A stretch of 64,000 nt of DNA from Agelas oroides (Eukaryota > Porifera > Demospongiae > Agelasida > Agelasidae), in assembly GCA_949130485.1 (NCBI GenBank), contig OX422183.1:19251934-19315933 (forward strand), read 5' to 3'. This document shows, piece by piece, positions 10,672 to 20,985 of the stretch (position 1 is its first letter; the number at the start of each line of letters is the position of its first letter). The notes under the pieces were generated by a model. It worked only from the letters and a program-made list of their open reading frames with translations. It had not been told where the DNA came from and ran no database searches. A program made the translations under genes and the position numbers.

Positions 10672-11277
10672 TAGCCTCGTACCCAGGCTCTCAGTGGGTG
10701 GGGAAAAGAGCCTGGTATCCACTGTTTGCGCATGCGCTTAATTTCCCAGAAATCTTGGGAAATCGGAAACTATGGTGTTATATCCATAAAACTGTGACCT
10801 CATAATGTATCCTTACCGCTACATCGTCCGCAAATTTTCTGACCAACGATGGAAGTCTTTCGGTCGTTTGTTCTTCTTCGCCCTCCAGCTCCCTCCGATA
10901 GATAGGTACTTCTGATATGAGTCTCAAGAAAGTACAGGTAGCTTCCAGTTTGGACGTTTGATAGGGGAAAGACATGTTTATACGGCTACTGCCTGGTAAG
11001 TCTGTGCGATACGAAGTGTTGCCGTTTGTCATAGACTGTTAGTTAGCAAGAACTTATAGCGAGTCAGGGTGGTGTAGCGCTAGTTGTAGTGTAGTTGTTT
11101 TGCTCTTCGCTACGCTAAATTATACGTCACACTATAAATCACGTGGATATGTATTACGCGTTCCCCTCGCACTATTGCCTGAACACGTGCTCAGCAGGGG
11201 ATAATTACGCGCATGCGCGAACAGTGGATACCAGGCTCTTTTTCACCCCGCCTACCAAGAGCCTGGGCACGAGGCTA
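10672..11277. mobile_element. 606-bp MITE with 9-bp target duplication (MULE-like)
   Basis: Ends TAGCCTCGTACCCAGGCTCT and its near-complement AGAGCCTGGGCACGAGGCTA. Inverted similarity continues inward about 65 bp to GCGCATGCGC. It is flanked by the perfect 9-bp direct repeat GCCCAGCCA (10663-10671 and 11278-11286). Nine-base duplications are characteristic of Mutator-type elements. No transposase is encoded. It is the best-preserved member of a family with several copies in the window. Confidence 0.85.
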
Positions 11278-11936
11278 GCCCAGCCACTGATCATAACTAA
11301 CAATTGGCAGTTTGGCATAACTCGCACAAATAAGTTGCCACAGAGCTGCCTGTTGCCTGCTAATAAACGACTTCTGACCAACTAGCTTGTAAACGTGACC
11401 ACAGGTCTGCCGTAGCTTGGTCCCAAATACTTTGCAGGTGTAAGTAAATTGAGTACTATGCCTCTTAATAGCCATTTTAGCCTATTCAGTGCACAAAATG
11501 GATGAAACAGTTTGTCTGTTGATTGTAGGATTGAACTATCCTCGTGCAAGCACCCACCCCTGGATCTGAAGTTACCCTTCCAGGTGCTACTGTTTCACAC
11601 TTTGCCCGTGCTATACTTTCCAGCCAAAGAAGGCTGGCCCAGCAATGGAGAAAGCTGTATCATGCAAGTGATTGACTAGTGTAGGTTCCCCGTTGCCAAA
11701 CCTCCACATTGTTTGTCACTTGTCACCCAAATTCCTTACTGCAAGTAACAAACACTTTGAGGTACATGCAAACCCTGCGAGATGTCATGGCACCCAAACT
11801 GTCTATTATGTACATGAGTTCAGTGACAATATAAAATGGATTTACTTTTTACAATATACATAAGTCACAACGCAATGCAAGAAATAATTCATTGTAGGCA
11901 GTTACATGGAGGACCTCACAAAACCAGAGAACTATT

Positions 11937-12250
11937 TGGGCCGAGCCTGAGCGAGCCCCACACTAGCGGGACTGCATTGCAAAGATGCGTCTGTATGTCT
12001 GTCGGTTTGCTTGCGGCAAGTCCCCGCCGCAAGTATTTTACGAAGCTTTGAACATCCTTGTGCACTCACTGTAGGTGAAGGCTACAACCACAGTGCAGCG
12101 TCGGCGACCTGAAGCGAAGACGACAGAAGTTGAAGCACGCATTTTCACAGTGTTGTTGTTTATACCGTCAAAAAGCTTTGTTTTCATTGCCGTCCAGGCC
12201 GACAAAAATATTTTAACACTGATTTTTCCCCCTGATTTATGGTATATGTG
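11937..12250. mobile_element. Partial copy of the GGGGCGAGCCTGAGC element
   Basis: The left end (CCGAGCCTGAGCGAGCCCCACACTAGCGGG) and internal sequence (CAGTGCAGCGTCG.CGACC...AAGCGAAGACGACAGAAGT) match the element at 7871-8462. I found no matching right terminus, so it is probably truncated; the right limit is approximate. Confidence 0.6.
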
Positions 12251-12311
12251 CCACTGTACAAGGTTTGCCAAAGTTCTCATTAACCTGAGAGCTGATCCAA
12301 ATTGGTCACAC

Positions 12312-12417
12312 CTGAATCTGTCTGTGGTGGCTGGTTCTGTTGTACAATGGCATCACTGGTAGAAGGCGCAGATGGTAGGCGAGGCTGCTCATCATCATTT
12401 GCTTGTCTATGTGATGC
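12312..12417 (-). CDS. Cytoplasmic linker exon, polar and proline-rich
   Basis: Preceded by a TTTTCCTAG acceptor, the phase-0 frame reads ASHRQANDDEQPRLPSAPST then SDAIVQQNQPPQTDS, a low-complexity Pro/Ser/Gln stretch such as links a membrane helix to a folded cytoplasmic domain. The strongest donor (CAG|GTGTGA) leaves it in phase 1. A donor two bases further on (CAGGT|GTGACC) would leave phase 0, as the ankyrin exons require. The entry phase matches the preceding linker exon at 14496-14537. No domain is recognised. Confidence 0.45.
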
Positions 12418-13102
12418 CTAGGAAAAGAGATCAACATGGTCAGATTTGCTGCATTCATAGGCATAACATTCTGTCCATTGACAACATACGTATAATGATG
12501 TAATCACTGAAGTCTATATGGTACTATGGAGATTATCTTAGTTCACAATTATCTGCACAATGTTAGTTCACAACTTCACGATATTGACACAAATTAGAGC
12601 ACACATTAATTGTTATGAGATGATTGTGTTTATCTGTGTAGGAATGTATGACAATTCCCATACTATGCATTGCCTAAAGAAGTCCATTTGAAACACCAAA
12701 CAATTAAATTTTATCAACTTAGTGTAGTAGTCCACTACCTTGTAAACAAAGTGAGTGCGCATAATGCGTGACTCGATCAGGCTCACCCCACTTACCTCAT
12801 ACATACTAGTAAACACCACATCTTATGTACGTACGTAGTTTGCCTTTGTACTTAACTCCATAACAGCTAGTTATAGGACACTTGTGTCTCTTATAGCTTC
12901 TTCAAAAGTTCTTGGGAATGAGTTGCTTGCAATGCGCTTAGTAATACTAACCTCTTCCAAATTGTCTCCTTCTTGCCTGCTTCCATTTTCCTAACGTAAA
13001 CGTAATCATCATGCATATGATCAGTGAACATGGATAGAATAAAACTTCCCAGAGTTTGAGGATAACAATGCAATAGGAGTTCAGACTGCACTCCCCACCC
13101 TT

Positions 13103-13105
<3 letters not shown>

Positions 13106-13165
<60 letters not shown>
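13106..13165. repeat. (CA)n microsatellite
   Basis: About 30 uninterrupted CA dinucleotides. Cys-Val runs in the translated minus strand come from this repeat. Confidence 0.95.
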
Positions 13166-13166
<1 letters not shown>

Positions 13167-13645
13167 GCAACCTACCTGCCTGGCTTAAATAGTTTACACC
13201 CCAGAACATGCTATTTAATACATACTGTTTGTATTGTGTACTGACACTGTGGTTAACTATATTACCAAATTCATGGTAGCTAGTTGGCCTCATTTGGAAA
13301 CAGTCAGTGACTTGGGCCAAATGACTCACAACAGCATGGCTTTTTCCGCAACTGTATATCTGATTTGTCTTCCATAGGGACAGAAAGCAGTACACAAAGG
13401 TTTTCCCTACTACTATACTACTATACAATTAATGCTGTCAAGACACCTGGAAGCATGGCCATGGGAAGACCTTAATTAGCATTCTGTTTTCTTTCTCCTG
13501 AGGAAGAAGTACTATTTATTATAGAGTCTTGAGTCAGAGCTATATAATGGCCTGAAAATTACATGTCGAGTTTTTGTCGATGATACCTAGAACAAAGCTA
13601 TATAGTGGAATTAGCATAGCCTACCTCATACATATACAAATACTG

Positions 13646-13681
13646 TACCCCAGCATTATCTTTGATGTTGATATCTTCAAC
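13646..13681 (-). pseudogene. Remnant of an ankyrin exon 3' end
   Basis: The minus strand reads VEDINIKDNAG followed by a GT donor, matching the finger and donor side of the ankyrin exons (compare ADINIKD at 2158-2256). The helical part and the acceptor are missing. It suggests that ankyrin exons once extended this far towards the transmembrane exons. Confidence 0.5.
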
Positions 13682-14495
13682 AGACAATAGTCAAAGGGAT
13701 TTGTGAAATTTATTGTAACAACCTCTAGGAGTAAACAGTAGACCACAAACTGCAAGAAGACACAGAGCTCATGCTAGCAATCTGGGAGAGAAGCATGCAT
13801 CTCTCTTTCTTAGACCAATGACTCCACATATTTGAAGTGTAATTCATGCCCAATCACAAAGTGGACATATAACTAACTGACAAAGTTGTTGAGAGAAGTG
13901 TTGAAAGAAAGACCAAAACGTCATCACGGTCATTATCAAAGAAGCCTTTAGACGTAATGCTTGAAGTTTCTTGTGTGTTCACCAGAAAACCAGACAATGA
14001 TAAATATTGTTTGAGTTCCTCTTTTCCTTTTTGCAACTCTTAAGAATCCACTGCGTATATATGAACTACTCCAGGAGAATAAATGACTTATGAGGTATTG
14101 TAATTACCATATTTATATGTACGTAGGCCACTGTGCAGGTTGCATGTGTGAGCATCTTAGGGTACAGTTTAACCTCGGAATGCATGTGCTGACTAAGCAT
14201 AGGACAGTCTTTAGAAGAACCAGAGTGACAATCATATATTATGCAGTGAATGCTTAGCTAATTCATGCTAAAGTACTATTTATAGCACTCTGTTGCTGAC
14301 AATCAGATCTAAACTGTAAAGTAGTGTGCATGAAAATTAAGTTCACTGACAAGAAATAATAAAATGGTCAGTTCTATTGATACACGTGTGGCTAAATGCT
14401 AGACTGTCTGCACACCCACATAACATGTAAACCCCACATGTTGGAAAGCAGTAACTAATATGCAATGACAGGAAATATGACCTACATGTACTTAC

Positions 14496-14537
14496 TGTTC
14501 TGGAATTCAGTTGTACAGGAGGTGGTACAGGAGCATC
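14496..14537 (-). CDS. Micro-exon, proline-rich juxtamembrane linker
   Basis: A 42-bp exon with a TAG acceptor above 14537 and a GTAAGT donor below 14496, encoding DAPVPPPVQLNSRT in phase 0-0. Its phase fits both the exit of the transmembrane exon at 15114-15259 (if that uses its GTGAGA donor) and the entry of the linker exon at 12417. Proline-rich sequence after a membrane helix is plausible as a linker or SH3/WW-type docking site, but no specific motif is proven. Confidence 0.5.
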
Positions 14538-15113
14538 CTATGTACAAAATGTCAGTGTGGGTGTAACAAATGATTAAGGTGGCATATAGCACATCATCTT
14601 ACACTGTCAATAGTCATTTCTAGATATCATTAACAATTTCACTGATGCAGCTGACTTTGACCACCTAGCAATGTTTAGTGTAGGTGTTTGCTCATCCTTG
14701 AACCAACTATTAGTACATACTTATGCAAATCCGGACTTGCCAATATTTTGAGAAGTGAATACAAGAGCCATATACTTGTACTCAGTATATTGGGTAGCTT
14801 TGTGTAACTTCTACCGATTATAGCTCTTACTGAGAAACCTGAACATTGTATAGTTCTATAGGAATGCACCTAGCAAAGCCTGTTTCCAGGAAAATATAAA
14901 AGTACCAGGCTCTCTACTCTTGTCCTGGATATGCTATGTATGATGACTGAAGGAATGGTTTCGTATGTGCTATTATTTCTTGCCATTGCAAAGATCTCTT
15001 CACCAGCCACATATCGCCATACATATAATCTCATAAAACTCTTCCTCCCCTCCCCTTGTACACTGACTGAGCAAACAAATATACATCAATAAAGCTATAT
15101 ACTAGCTTCTCAC
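14538..15113. other. Intron; nothing recognised
   Basis: A 576-bp intron after the third transmembrane exon. Only a stray CCAGGCTCTC motif of the dispersed inverted-repeat family was noted, near 14908. Confidence 0.45.
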
Positions 15114-15259
15114 TTTTTTATGAAAATGTCGGTAGAGTTTTCGTGCTATGATTAAAATTAAAGGTAGAATGATGCCCAAAACAATGACCAAAATGGAGAA
15201 AGCAAATTGTGAGGTAATCAGTCCCACTCTAGAGCGCTGCCAACTTGGTTCACACGCAT
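15114..15259 (-). CDS. Transmembrane exon 3 with basic cytoplasmic flank
   Basis: A CTCTCAG acceptor opens the frame ACEPSWQRSRVG, followed by a strongly hydrophobic segment (FAFSILVIVLGIILPLILII) and the basic stop-transfer ARKLYRHFHKK. Entry phase 1 accepts the phase-1 exit of the sushi exon or of transmembrane exon 1 or 2. There are two possible ends: splicing at AAA|GTGAGA (phase 0, leading to the linker and ankyrin exons), or read-through for three more codons to a TAG. The latter would give a receptor with a short tail. Basic residues on the C-terminal side predict a cytoplasmic C terminus. Confidence 0.75.
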
Positions 15260-16149
15260 CTGAGAGGGAAAGAAAAGCTGTAATAACTCACTTCTCTGTA
15301 AACTGAAATAAATATGTACATTTGAGAATTCATGGAATCAAATAAAATGCAGGGCACTTAAGTCAGTTGAGCAATACAATGTGAGTAGTATCACTTGTTT
15401 TAAAAAAAAGGCTTCCCATAATTGGAACTGTAACAGTTCCCTCCCTCCAAGGCATGAAGCAGTCCAGTGTCAGCAAGGAATAATTATGTAATGAGCTGGT
15501 TTGTAAAACAAGACACAACTGTTCTTAGTGGCACATGCAACGCATATCAAACTTATTACCCAAACAACCAAAATGACCAAACACAATAACTGCTAGGAAG
15601 CTGCTTTAAAGGGTTTTGCTGGGGGTGGTCGGTGATGGTCGGCCATGGCCAGTACCAAGCGGCCATTGCTATATTGCGTACATTGTTGTGCATTACCTAG
15701 AACAACTAGCATAAGCAATCAATATTCAGACAACACTAAGGCCATAATAACATATTGTTTCTAAGGCAATCACGTATGCCAATTTCCACCCGCATGACAA
15801 TTTTTTAATAATGGTCACGTGATTGTTCCTGAAGCATGCGTATTTACCTCCGTAGCCAGTACCTCATGTCGACTTTTCAATACTTTCAATACTTGTTGTG
15901 CATGTGATGCAGCTGTTCCGTTCAGTCTCTAGTTTTCCCTACAGGAAGGATGATCTTTTTGTTGGTACAAATCTGCAACCATCTGAGGGGATTGTAGCTC
16001 GTGAATAAACTCACAACTATGGCAGAAGTCTTCAATATGTTTTTACAGCAACAGCTGTTCTGGTTTTGTCTACTCATGACAACATTTTCTTTGAGTGTTG
16101 CATTGCTTCAGCATCTTCCGGACTATTTCAGACATTGTTCCCATTTCTT

Positions 16150-16240
16150 ACAAGCCAGATCCTTTCCGTTTCCGCGATAGCCCCAATCACATATTGGATA
16201 TGAGTACTGGAAACGATCGGCGTTGTAGGGTCTGGCTTGT
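16150..16240. repeat. Small inverted-repeat element, about 90 bp
   Basis: ACAAGCCAGATCC at the left and GGGTCTGGCTTGT at the right are complementary, with weaker pairing inside. Probably a short MITE remnant. Confidence 0.5.
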
Positions 16241-16518
16241 GAGACTATGCTAACAGTTTGTAAACATAAGCAAAACCAGATGTAGCCCTCTTCAAACAAG
16301 CATGAATTGATGGTACGTCACTAATTATTAAAACTAAATTTTAAATAGCTGACGCGTGCATGGTTTGGGTAGAAAAAATTGCCTGTGAAACAATTATTAT
16401 GGCCTAACAATCAAATGCTTGTACACAAACACTAAGCCATACAGATACTTGGTTATACTATGGAAAAGAGGTGGAGTCCACTGTATCTGGCAACTGAAAA
16501 ATGACGCTTGAGCATCGA

Positions 16519-16749
16519 TTAACATAAAAGTCCAATAATTAACCAAGAATCCATGTATTTTCGGACATTGCTTTCTACTCTTCCTCGAAACTTGCAACAA
16601 GATTTCTGTACAAATTTTTGGGAAGCTGCAAGACCCTTGTTGCACACTTGGTATTTGTCATCATAGTTGCCTTGAATGCGAAGAGGTGTTGCTGCGTAAC
16701 ATGTTGAGTGGGTTGCTCCCTCAATGATTAGCTTTTTTGCTGTGAACAC
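16519..16749 (-). other. Unassigned open frame, possible exon or transposon relic
   Basis: A 76-codon frame is open after a TGTTCACAG acceptor-like site and ends in a stop. It contains NYDDKYQVCNKGLAASQKF and a cysteine pair (KSCCKFRGRVES), compositionally more protein-like than most chance frames here. I do not recognise a family. It lies in a receptor intron on the receptor's strand and could be an alternative exon or a decayed insert. Confidence 0.2.
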
Positions 16750-16985
16750 TCCCAGCTACTCATCAAGCCTATGATACTGGAATGTACAGGTCCTTGTCAA
16801 TGTAACAGTGTAAGTCTCATCTTTATCCATTGCAAGGTTTTAAAGATGTGTGCAGCTGAACGATTGTATCTTGAGAACCAAGCAACAAATAAAGACAGGA
16901 CTTGTACCATTACATTGGCAAGGTACATAGGCAGACCAGCCACACCAGTAAGATACACATGGTACACCAGGAAGATTCCACTTAC

Positions 16986-17108
16986 TACCATTTGGAGGGT
17001 TAGCCACCACTGCTCCCATAGCAATCAAGAGAATCACTCCAATTACACTGAAAACAGCACCAATCACAACCAGAGAAACAAACGGAATTTGCCACCATTT
17101 CACTTTGT
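16986..17108 (-). CDS. Transmembrane exon 2
   Basis: A CCTGCAG acceptor is followed by KVKWWQIPF and a long hydrophobic run (VSLVVIGAVFSVIGVILLIA, then MGAVVANPPNG), ending at a GTAAGT donor. Length 123 bp, phase 1 in and phase 1 out, so it can be included or skipped without a frameshift. Basic residues lie on the N-terminal side (KVKWW), opposite to exons 1 and 3. If all three are used together, this helix would run from inside to outside. Confidence 0.75.
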
Positions 17109-17705
17109 CTGCAGGAAGGTGAGATTAGAGTAATATAAGTGTATGTATGAACCTGTAGTAGAGCAATGACTATAATCACTTCATCTTCAAAAACATCTGC
17201 AATAACGCTAGTAATGTCAGTAGCATGATCATGTACCACACAAATCAGCAGTGCCTGTGTTGGTAACTAAGCCAAAAGGCATCGAAGTGACTTGTTTCAT
17301 CAGTGGTGACAAAGGAAATCTTGTATCGTAAGCGACGAAAATCTGGGCAATGGCCTATGAAAGAGGCTAGTCGTTCAATGTGTGCATGTTTTACAAAAAC
17401 ATTCAATGACAAAAGTTCACTAAAAGCATGCCTAGAAGACACTTACCACAGGGCATTTGGGGAGGGTGTTTGCTTGAAAGGGGAGTATTATTGCAAGCTT
17501 ACGATGTACTGGAAACATAAGAATCGGAGAACCAAAAAGGCAGACGTGCATAAAGCATTGGTCTGGACCAGGAGCTTATGGTGCAGCTACCATAAAATGG
17601 AAGTATATGTGTACTTTATGAAAGAATGATTTCCAAAATTTCACAGAGTTGTTGCTATTATTTTCTGCAATAATGACAGTACAACTGACAAAATATATAA
17701 CTCAC
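17109..17705. other. Intron between transmembrane exons 1 and 2
   Basis: About 600 bp. The part 17265-17330 resembles 26945-27005 (see the repeat entry). No exon was seen. Confidence 0.45.
17265..17510. repeat. Dispersed repeat shared with 26940-27240
   Basis: ACTAAGCCAAAAGGCATCGA followed by CATCAGTGGTGACAAAGG at 17270-17310 resembles ACTAAGCCGAGAGGCATCAA followed by CATCAGTGGAGACCGAGG at 26940-26990. Both are followed by TTGAAAGGGG/TTGAAGGGGG-type sequence about 200 bp on. Probably two copies of an unnamed interspersed repeat; the ends are approximate. Confidence 0.5.
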
Positions 17706-17822
17706 TCAAGCACTTGTAGACAATGATTAGTACAGCAACCACACCACCAACTACCAGAAAGAAAGCACCAATCGCAATCAGAGTTTTATGCCAATCTAGC
17801 AGATGTTGGTGCATTGTGCAGA
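17706..17822 (-). CDS. Transmembrane exon 1
   Basis: Acceptor TTTCAACAG, then CTMHQHLLDWHK and the hydrophobic helix TLIAIGAFFLVVGGVVAVLI, then IVYKCL and a GTGAGT donor. Length 117 bp, phase 1-1. It directly follows the sushi exon, whose phase-1 exit it completes. Lys and Tyr after the helix suggest a cytoplasmic C-terminal side. Confidence 0.8.
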
Positions 17823-18158
17823 CTGTTGAAACAAGGAAGAAGAGAAAACATCATTGATTTCAGTTCTCTTCAAACGCTGAAGCAGTACACAGTAAGCATT
17901 TCTATAAGTGGTTCCCCTATTGTGACTGATAAGTCTTGTAGTCGATTCAATTATCCCCACTTAGTTGTCATTGAACCATGACCGACCAACTAGTCTTGCA
18001 TTGAAAGGGTGTTACACACAAGATCACATATCTATTGAGGCCATCATTTGACAAACACAAATATTCATAACATAACTACACCAGACATATTTCAGCCGTA
18101 CAACCCATGCTAGCTATTGTATTTAATACCCCATGAATTGAATTCATATCATACGTAC

Positions 18159-18461
18159 TGCATATGGTTGGACTTCTGGACCATGTTCCGTCTCTTTGAC
18201 ACACTCTCTCATTCATAGTTGTATTTAGTTCATATCCAATGTCCCCATTGTTACACATAAAACAAGCTGTTGAACCAGGAGTGGTACCATTGTAGTAAGC
18301 CACTGTGGCTGTGTTGAGTGTAGTGTTCACCAGTACAGCACTCCCAACACTATCATCATCACAACTTGGATACTGAGCAGCAGAATCATTCAGTAAACTA
18401 ACATCAGACAGGAAAGTAGCATCAGCAGCTGGCAGGTTCCAAAGCTCGGTCAGGGAACAAC
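18159..18461 (-). CDS. Sushi/CCP-like module exon
   Basis: A 303-bp phase 1-1 exon, with a TTTCACAG acceptor and a GTACGT donor. It starts CSLTELWNLPAADA and ends with VCQRDGTWSRSPTIC, the C-x-x-x-G-x-W-x(4)-P-x-C signature of the end of a complement control protein (sushi) domain. The GSTACFMCNNGDIGYEL segment supplies the middle cysteines. Six cysteines in all, plus several N-glycosylation sequons (NTT, NGT). The N-terminal half is longer than a standard 60-residue sushi domain, so it may include a separate cysteine-linked segment. It is the last extracellular module before the membrane. No counterpart was found in the plus-strand copy. Confidence 0.75.
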
Positions 18462-18790
18462 CTGTGAAATGACCATGCATCAGGAATCTGCAAAATTTTT
18501 GGCAAGCTTTGTTTAGTAATCCCAATGTTAAAGCAAAGGCAAGTGTACGTAAAATGGCTGACTATTAGGTGCTCTAGCCACTTAAACAGTGTAATATTCC
18601 TTCCACACATATAAATAGCTCATGTGAACTCAGTTTTATTGAGGTAAAAGCTGTGTTCAAGCACACCCAACTACATATTGGTGAGTATAAGTAATCTATA
18701 CGTGAATAAGTACCGTAACAAACATTTCCAGGTATGTATATGATGTACATAATACACATACATATTAACACATATCATGCATGTACTTAC

Positions 18791-19099
18791 TGTACTGTGG
18801 TGTTGTGAATGTCCCTTGCACTGTCACAGTCACATCTTCACTAACCACAGACACAGTGTAGTAGTACACAGTTAAGGAGTTCAGTCGCTCCCTCAGTACC
18901 ACACTCACAGAATCTCCTGCTGTACCACTCTCAGTGGACTCAGCAGAGTATGGTAGGTTCATGTAGGTTGAGTCAGTCCCATACTGGACTGTACAGTGAG
19001 CAGAGCCAATGAACCCGGATAGAAATGTGCAGTTAATTCTTGCATGACGGGGTGAGCTCACATTTACCACTTCTTCATTTAGGACATTGTTAGTTGTGC
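18791..19099 (-). CDS. FN3-like beta-sandwich exon (third)
   Basis: A 309-bp phase 1-1 exon between a CTCTACAG acceptor and a GTAAGT donor. It contains INCTFLSGF, CTVQYGTDSTYMNLPYS, VVLRERLNS and TVYYYTVSVVSEDVTVTVQG. The last segment is like the F and G strands of a fibronectin type III fold. Its sequence matches the plus-strand exon at 57809-58117 along its whole length. It lies between the split FN3-like domain and the sushi module. The domain assignment is by pattern; it could be classed as an Ig-like fold by a profile search. Confidence 0.8.
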
Positions 19100-19456
19100 C
19101 TGTAGAGTTTCAAAAACAAATCACTCAATGATAATATATCATGATAATTATGCAGCTGTTTGTTCCCAGTTTAGTTAGGCGAGTAGTTAAAAGTCTTGAA
19201 ACCTTACCTGGATGTACTAAAATTTTAAATTGTAGTACCCAGTCACATAAAAGGTAAGCAAAAATGAGCAGCATGTCATAATCTTGTTTGCATAATTTGT
19301 CCTACAAAAGGGCAGAATGGCACATGTGGGTAGTCCTGGGTAGAAATCTAAATTTTTTCATGTGATGGCATATGTTGGGATTATTAAAATTGTTAAAGTA
19401 TTCTGATGTGAGAGTACTTATGTAGCTGCTTTTCGGCCATTTCTTCCTGCATATAG

Positions 19457-19721
19457 ATGTGGCAGTCCCGGATAGAATTCAAATATTATTCCATCGCGTA
19501 TTTTGAGTGCATCACCGAGTTTGACGCGCTGTAGCGCTAACCTTCCGCTAGGGGCGGGGCTCATACACGCTTCGTAGACGTATAAGATATTCATGCATTT
19601 ACATAGCACGTATGAGCCCCACCCTTAGCGGAAGTTCAGCTCTATAGCGCATCAAACTCAGTGATGCGCTCGAAATATGCAACGGAATAATATTCGATTT
19701 CTATCCAGGACTGCCACACAT
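19457..19721. mobile_element. Palindromic MITE, copy 1
   Basis: Ends ATGTGGCAGTCCCGGATAGA and TCTATCCAGGACTGCCACACAT. Almost the whole 265 bp folds back on itself, including GCGCATCA/TGATGCGC and CTTCCGCTA/TAGCGGAAG pairs. Two further copies lie at 28152 and 28991. Confidence 0.85.
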
Positions 19722-19803
19722 ATTTATGTATGTAGTCAGCCAAACTCATCTATTTCACATCTCAAACAGCTGATAAAACTACTAGGGGAATGTAGAGCAT
19801 TGT

Positions 19804-20516
19804 GGGGCGAGTGTGAGCAAGCAATGCAGTTAGTTGGCAAGTTGATGCTTCATCAGTGTATTACCAGATCACAAGGTCTGTCACTCTCTACAGTCTGTCA
19901 CAAGATTTTTTACACGTGAGGGTTTAGAGAAATTGTCGTCCGGATGCAGTAAATAGCTTGCCATGTATGGAGAAGTATCACACCATTTGTCTTGCCTAAG
20001 TCCGGCTACTGTTGCTGGGTTTTAGTGTTCACACACTGACAGGCAAAGACTGACTCCTGCTGACCTCTGTTTTTGTGCCCGGCTATGTGTTGAATACACA
20101 GCCTGGTTTGTCATGCATACTCCTTACAAATAGCAGAGGAAAGTCGCCACACACGCTAAATAAACAGCTAAACAATCTTGAAATGCTACACTGTAAAGTA
20201 ACCAGAAGGATATCTCTGTGTTATGTAAGTAGCCTGGTTTGTTTACACAAATGCTTGCCCTCGTACAGCATATGCTTATGCTCTAGCTTTCCCTCCTAGC
20301 TGTTTCTCGTAACTTGTGTCTTCACTCACGCAGACACGCTAGAACTCTAGCTTGACTGCTGCATGCTGAGTGGAAATTTTACTTTTGTCTGTACGCGGCG
20401 CGCGGCTGTCGCGTTAAATTTTAAGACATACGGAATACGTATGACAGATATATATACACATATATGGAAAATCCACAATTCGGCTCACTAGTGTGGGGCC
20501 CACTCACGCTCGCCCC
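19804..20516. mobile_element. TIR element starting GGGGCGAGTGTGAGC
   Basis: Begins GGGGCGAGTGTGAGCA and ends near-complementary GCCCACTCACGCTCGCCCC. The sequence just inside the right end (CTCACTAGTGTGGGGC) is the complement of the conserved inner part of the 7871 element, so they are one family. No coding capacity. Confidence 0.7.
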
Positions 20517-20985
20517 AAATATTGCAATCACCGAAATACACTCATGGATGCACCAATAGCTCCTCCAAGAAGGGAATGAGTTGAGGTTTAGACTGTATTT
20601 GCACTTGAAATATGCCACCCATCTACTGTGCATGCAAAAATTTTAGCCCCTAACGCTATAGCTACATATGCCAATGTTGCATGTTACATGCAGTCTTTCA
20701 TTATGAGCCTGCATATCTGTCACCATAATGACTGCATGTACTGCTTTCCAAGTGACTAAGTGTACCCTCAAACCTTTGCAAGGACATCTTCACAAATTTA
20801 GGCGCTGGGCCTCGTACCCAGGACGCAGGTATGAAGTTAGGCCTATTTATACGGGCACATGTATGTAGTTGGAGATTACACTAACACCAGTTGGTAATAC
20901 GGATGTTATTGAATCCACAGCAAATCACATGTTCATTATAGTGCTAAAACAATAATATTGTGTCTGGTTACTTCTGGTAACTCAC

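Larger units (their letters stand above)
6724..12311. other. Large transposon-rich gap between linker and ankyrin exons
   Basis: No supported exon in 5.6 kb. The region holds a nested pair of inverted-repeat elements (7565-8783 and 7871-8462), degenerate repeats (10120-10600), a MULE-like MITE with target duplication (10672-11277) and a partial element from 11937. An unlinked promoter for the ankyrin part could lie here and would not be visible by eye. Confidence 0.5.
15260..16985. other. Intron between transmembrane exons 2 and 3
   Basis: 1.7 kb containing a small hairpin element (16150-16240) and an unassigned open frame (16519-16749). Otherwise nothing was recognised. Confidence 0.45.
19100..20985. 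other. Intron with two inverted-repeat elements
   Basis: 1.9 kb holding a palindromic MITE (19457-19721) and a TIR element (19804-20516). A further fragment near 19325-19380 (GGTAGTCCTGGGTAGAAATC) resembles one end of the palindromic MITE. No exon. Confidence 0.55.

Noticed and set aside
12891-13428. Open frames rich in Cys-Val on the minus strand
   Set aside because: They run through the (CA)n microsatellite; the composition is an artefact of the repeat.
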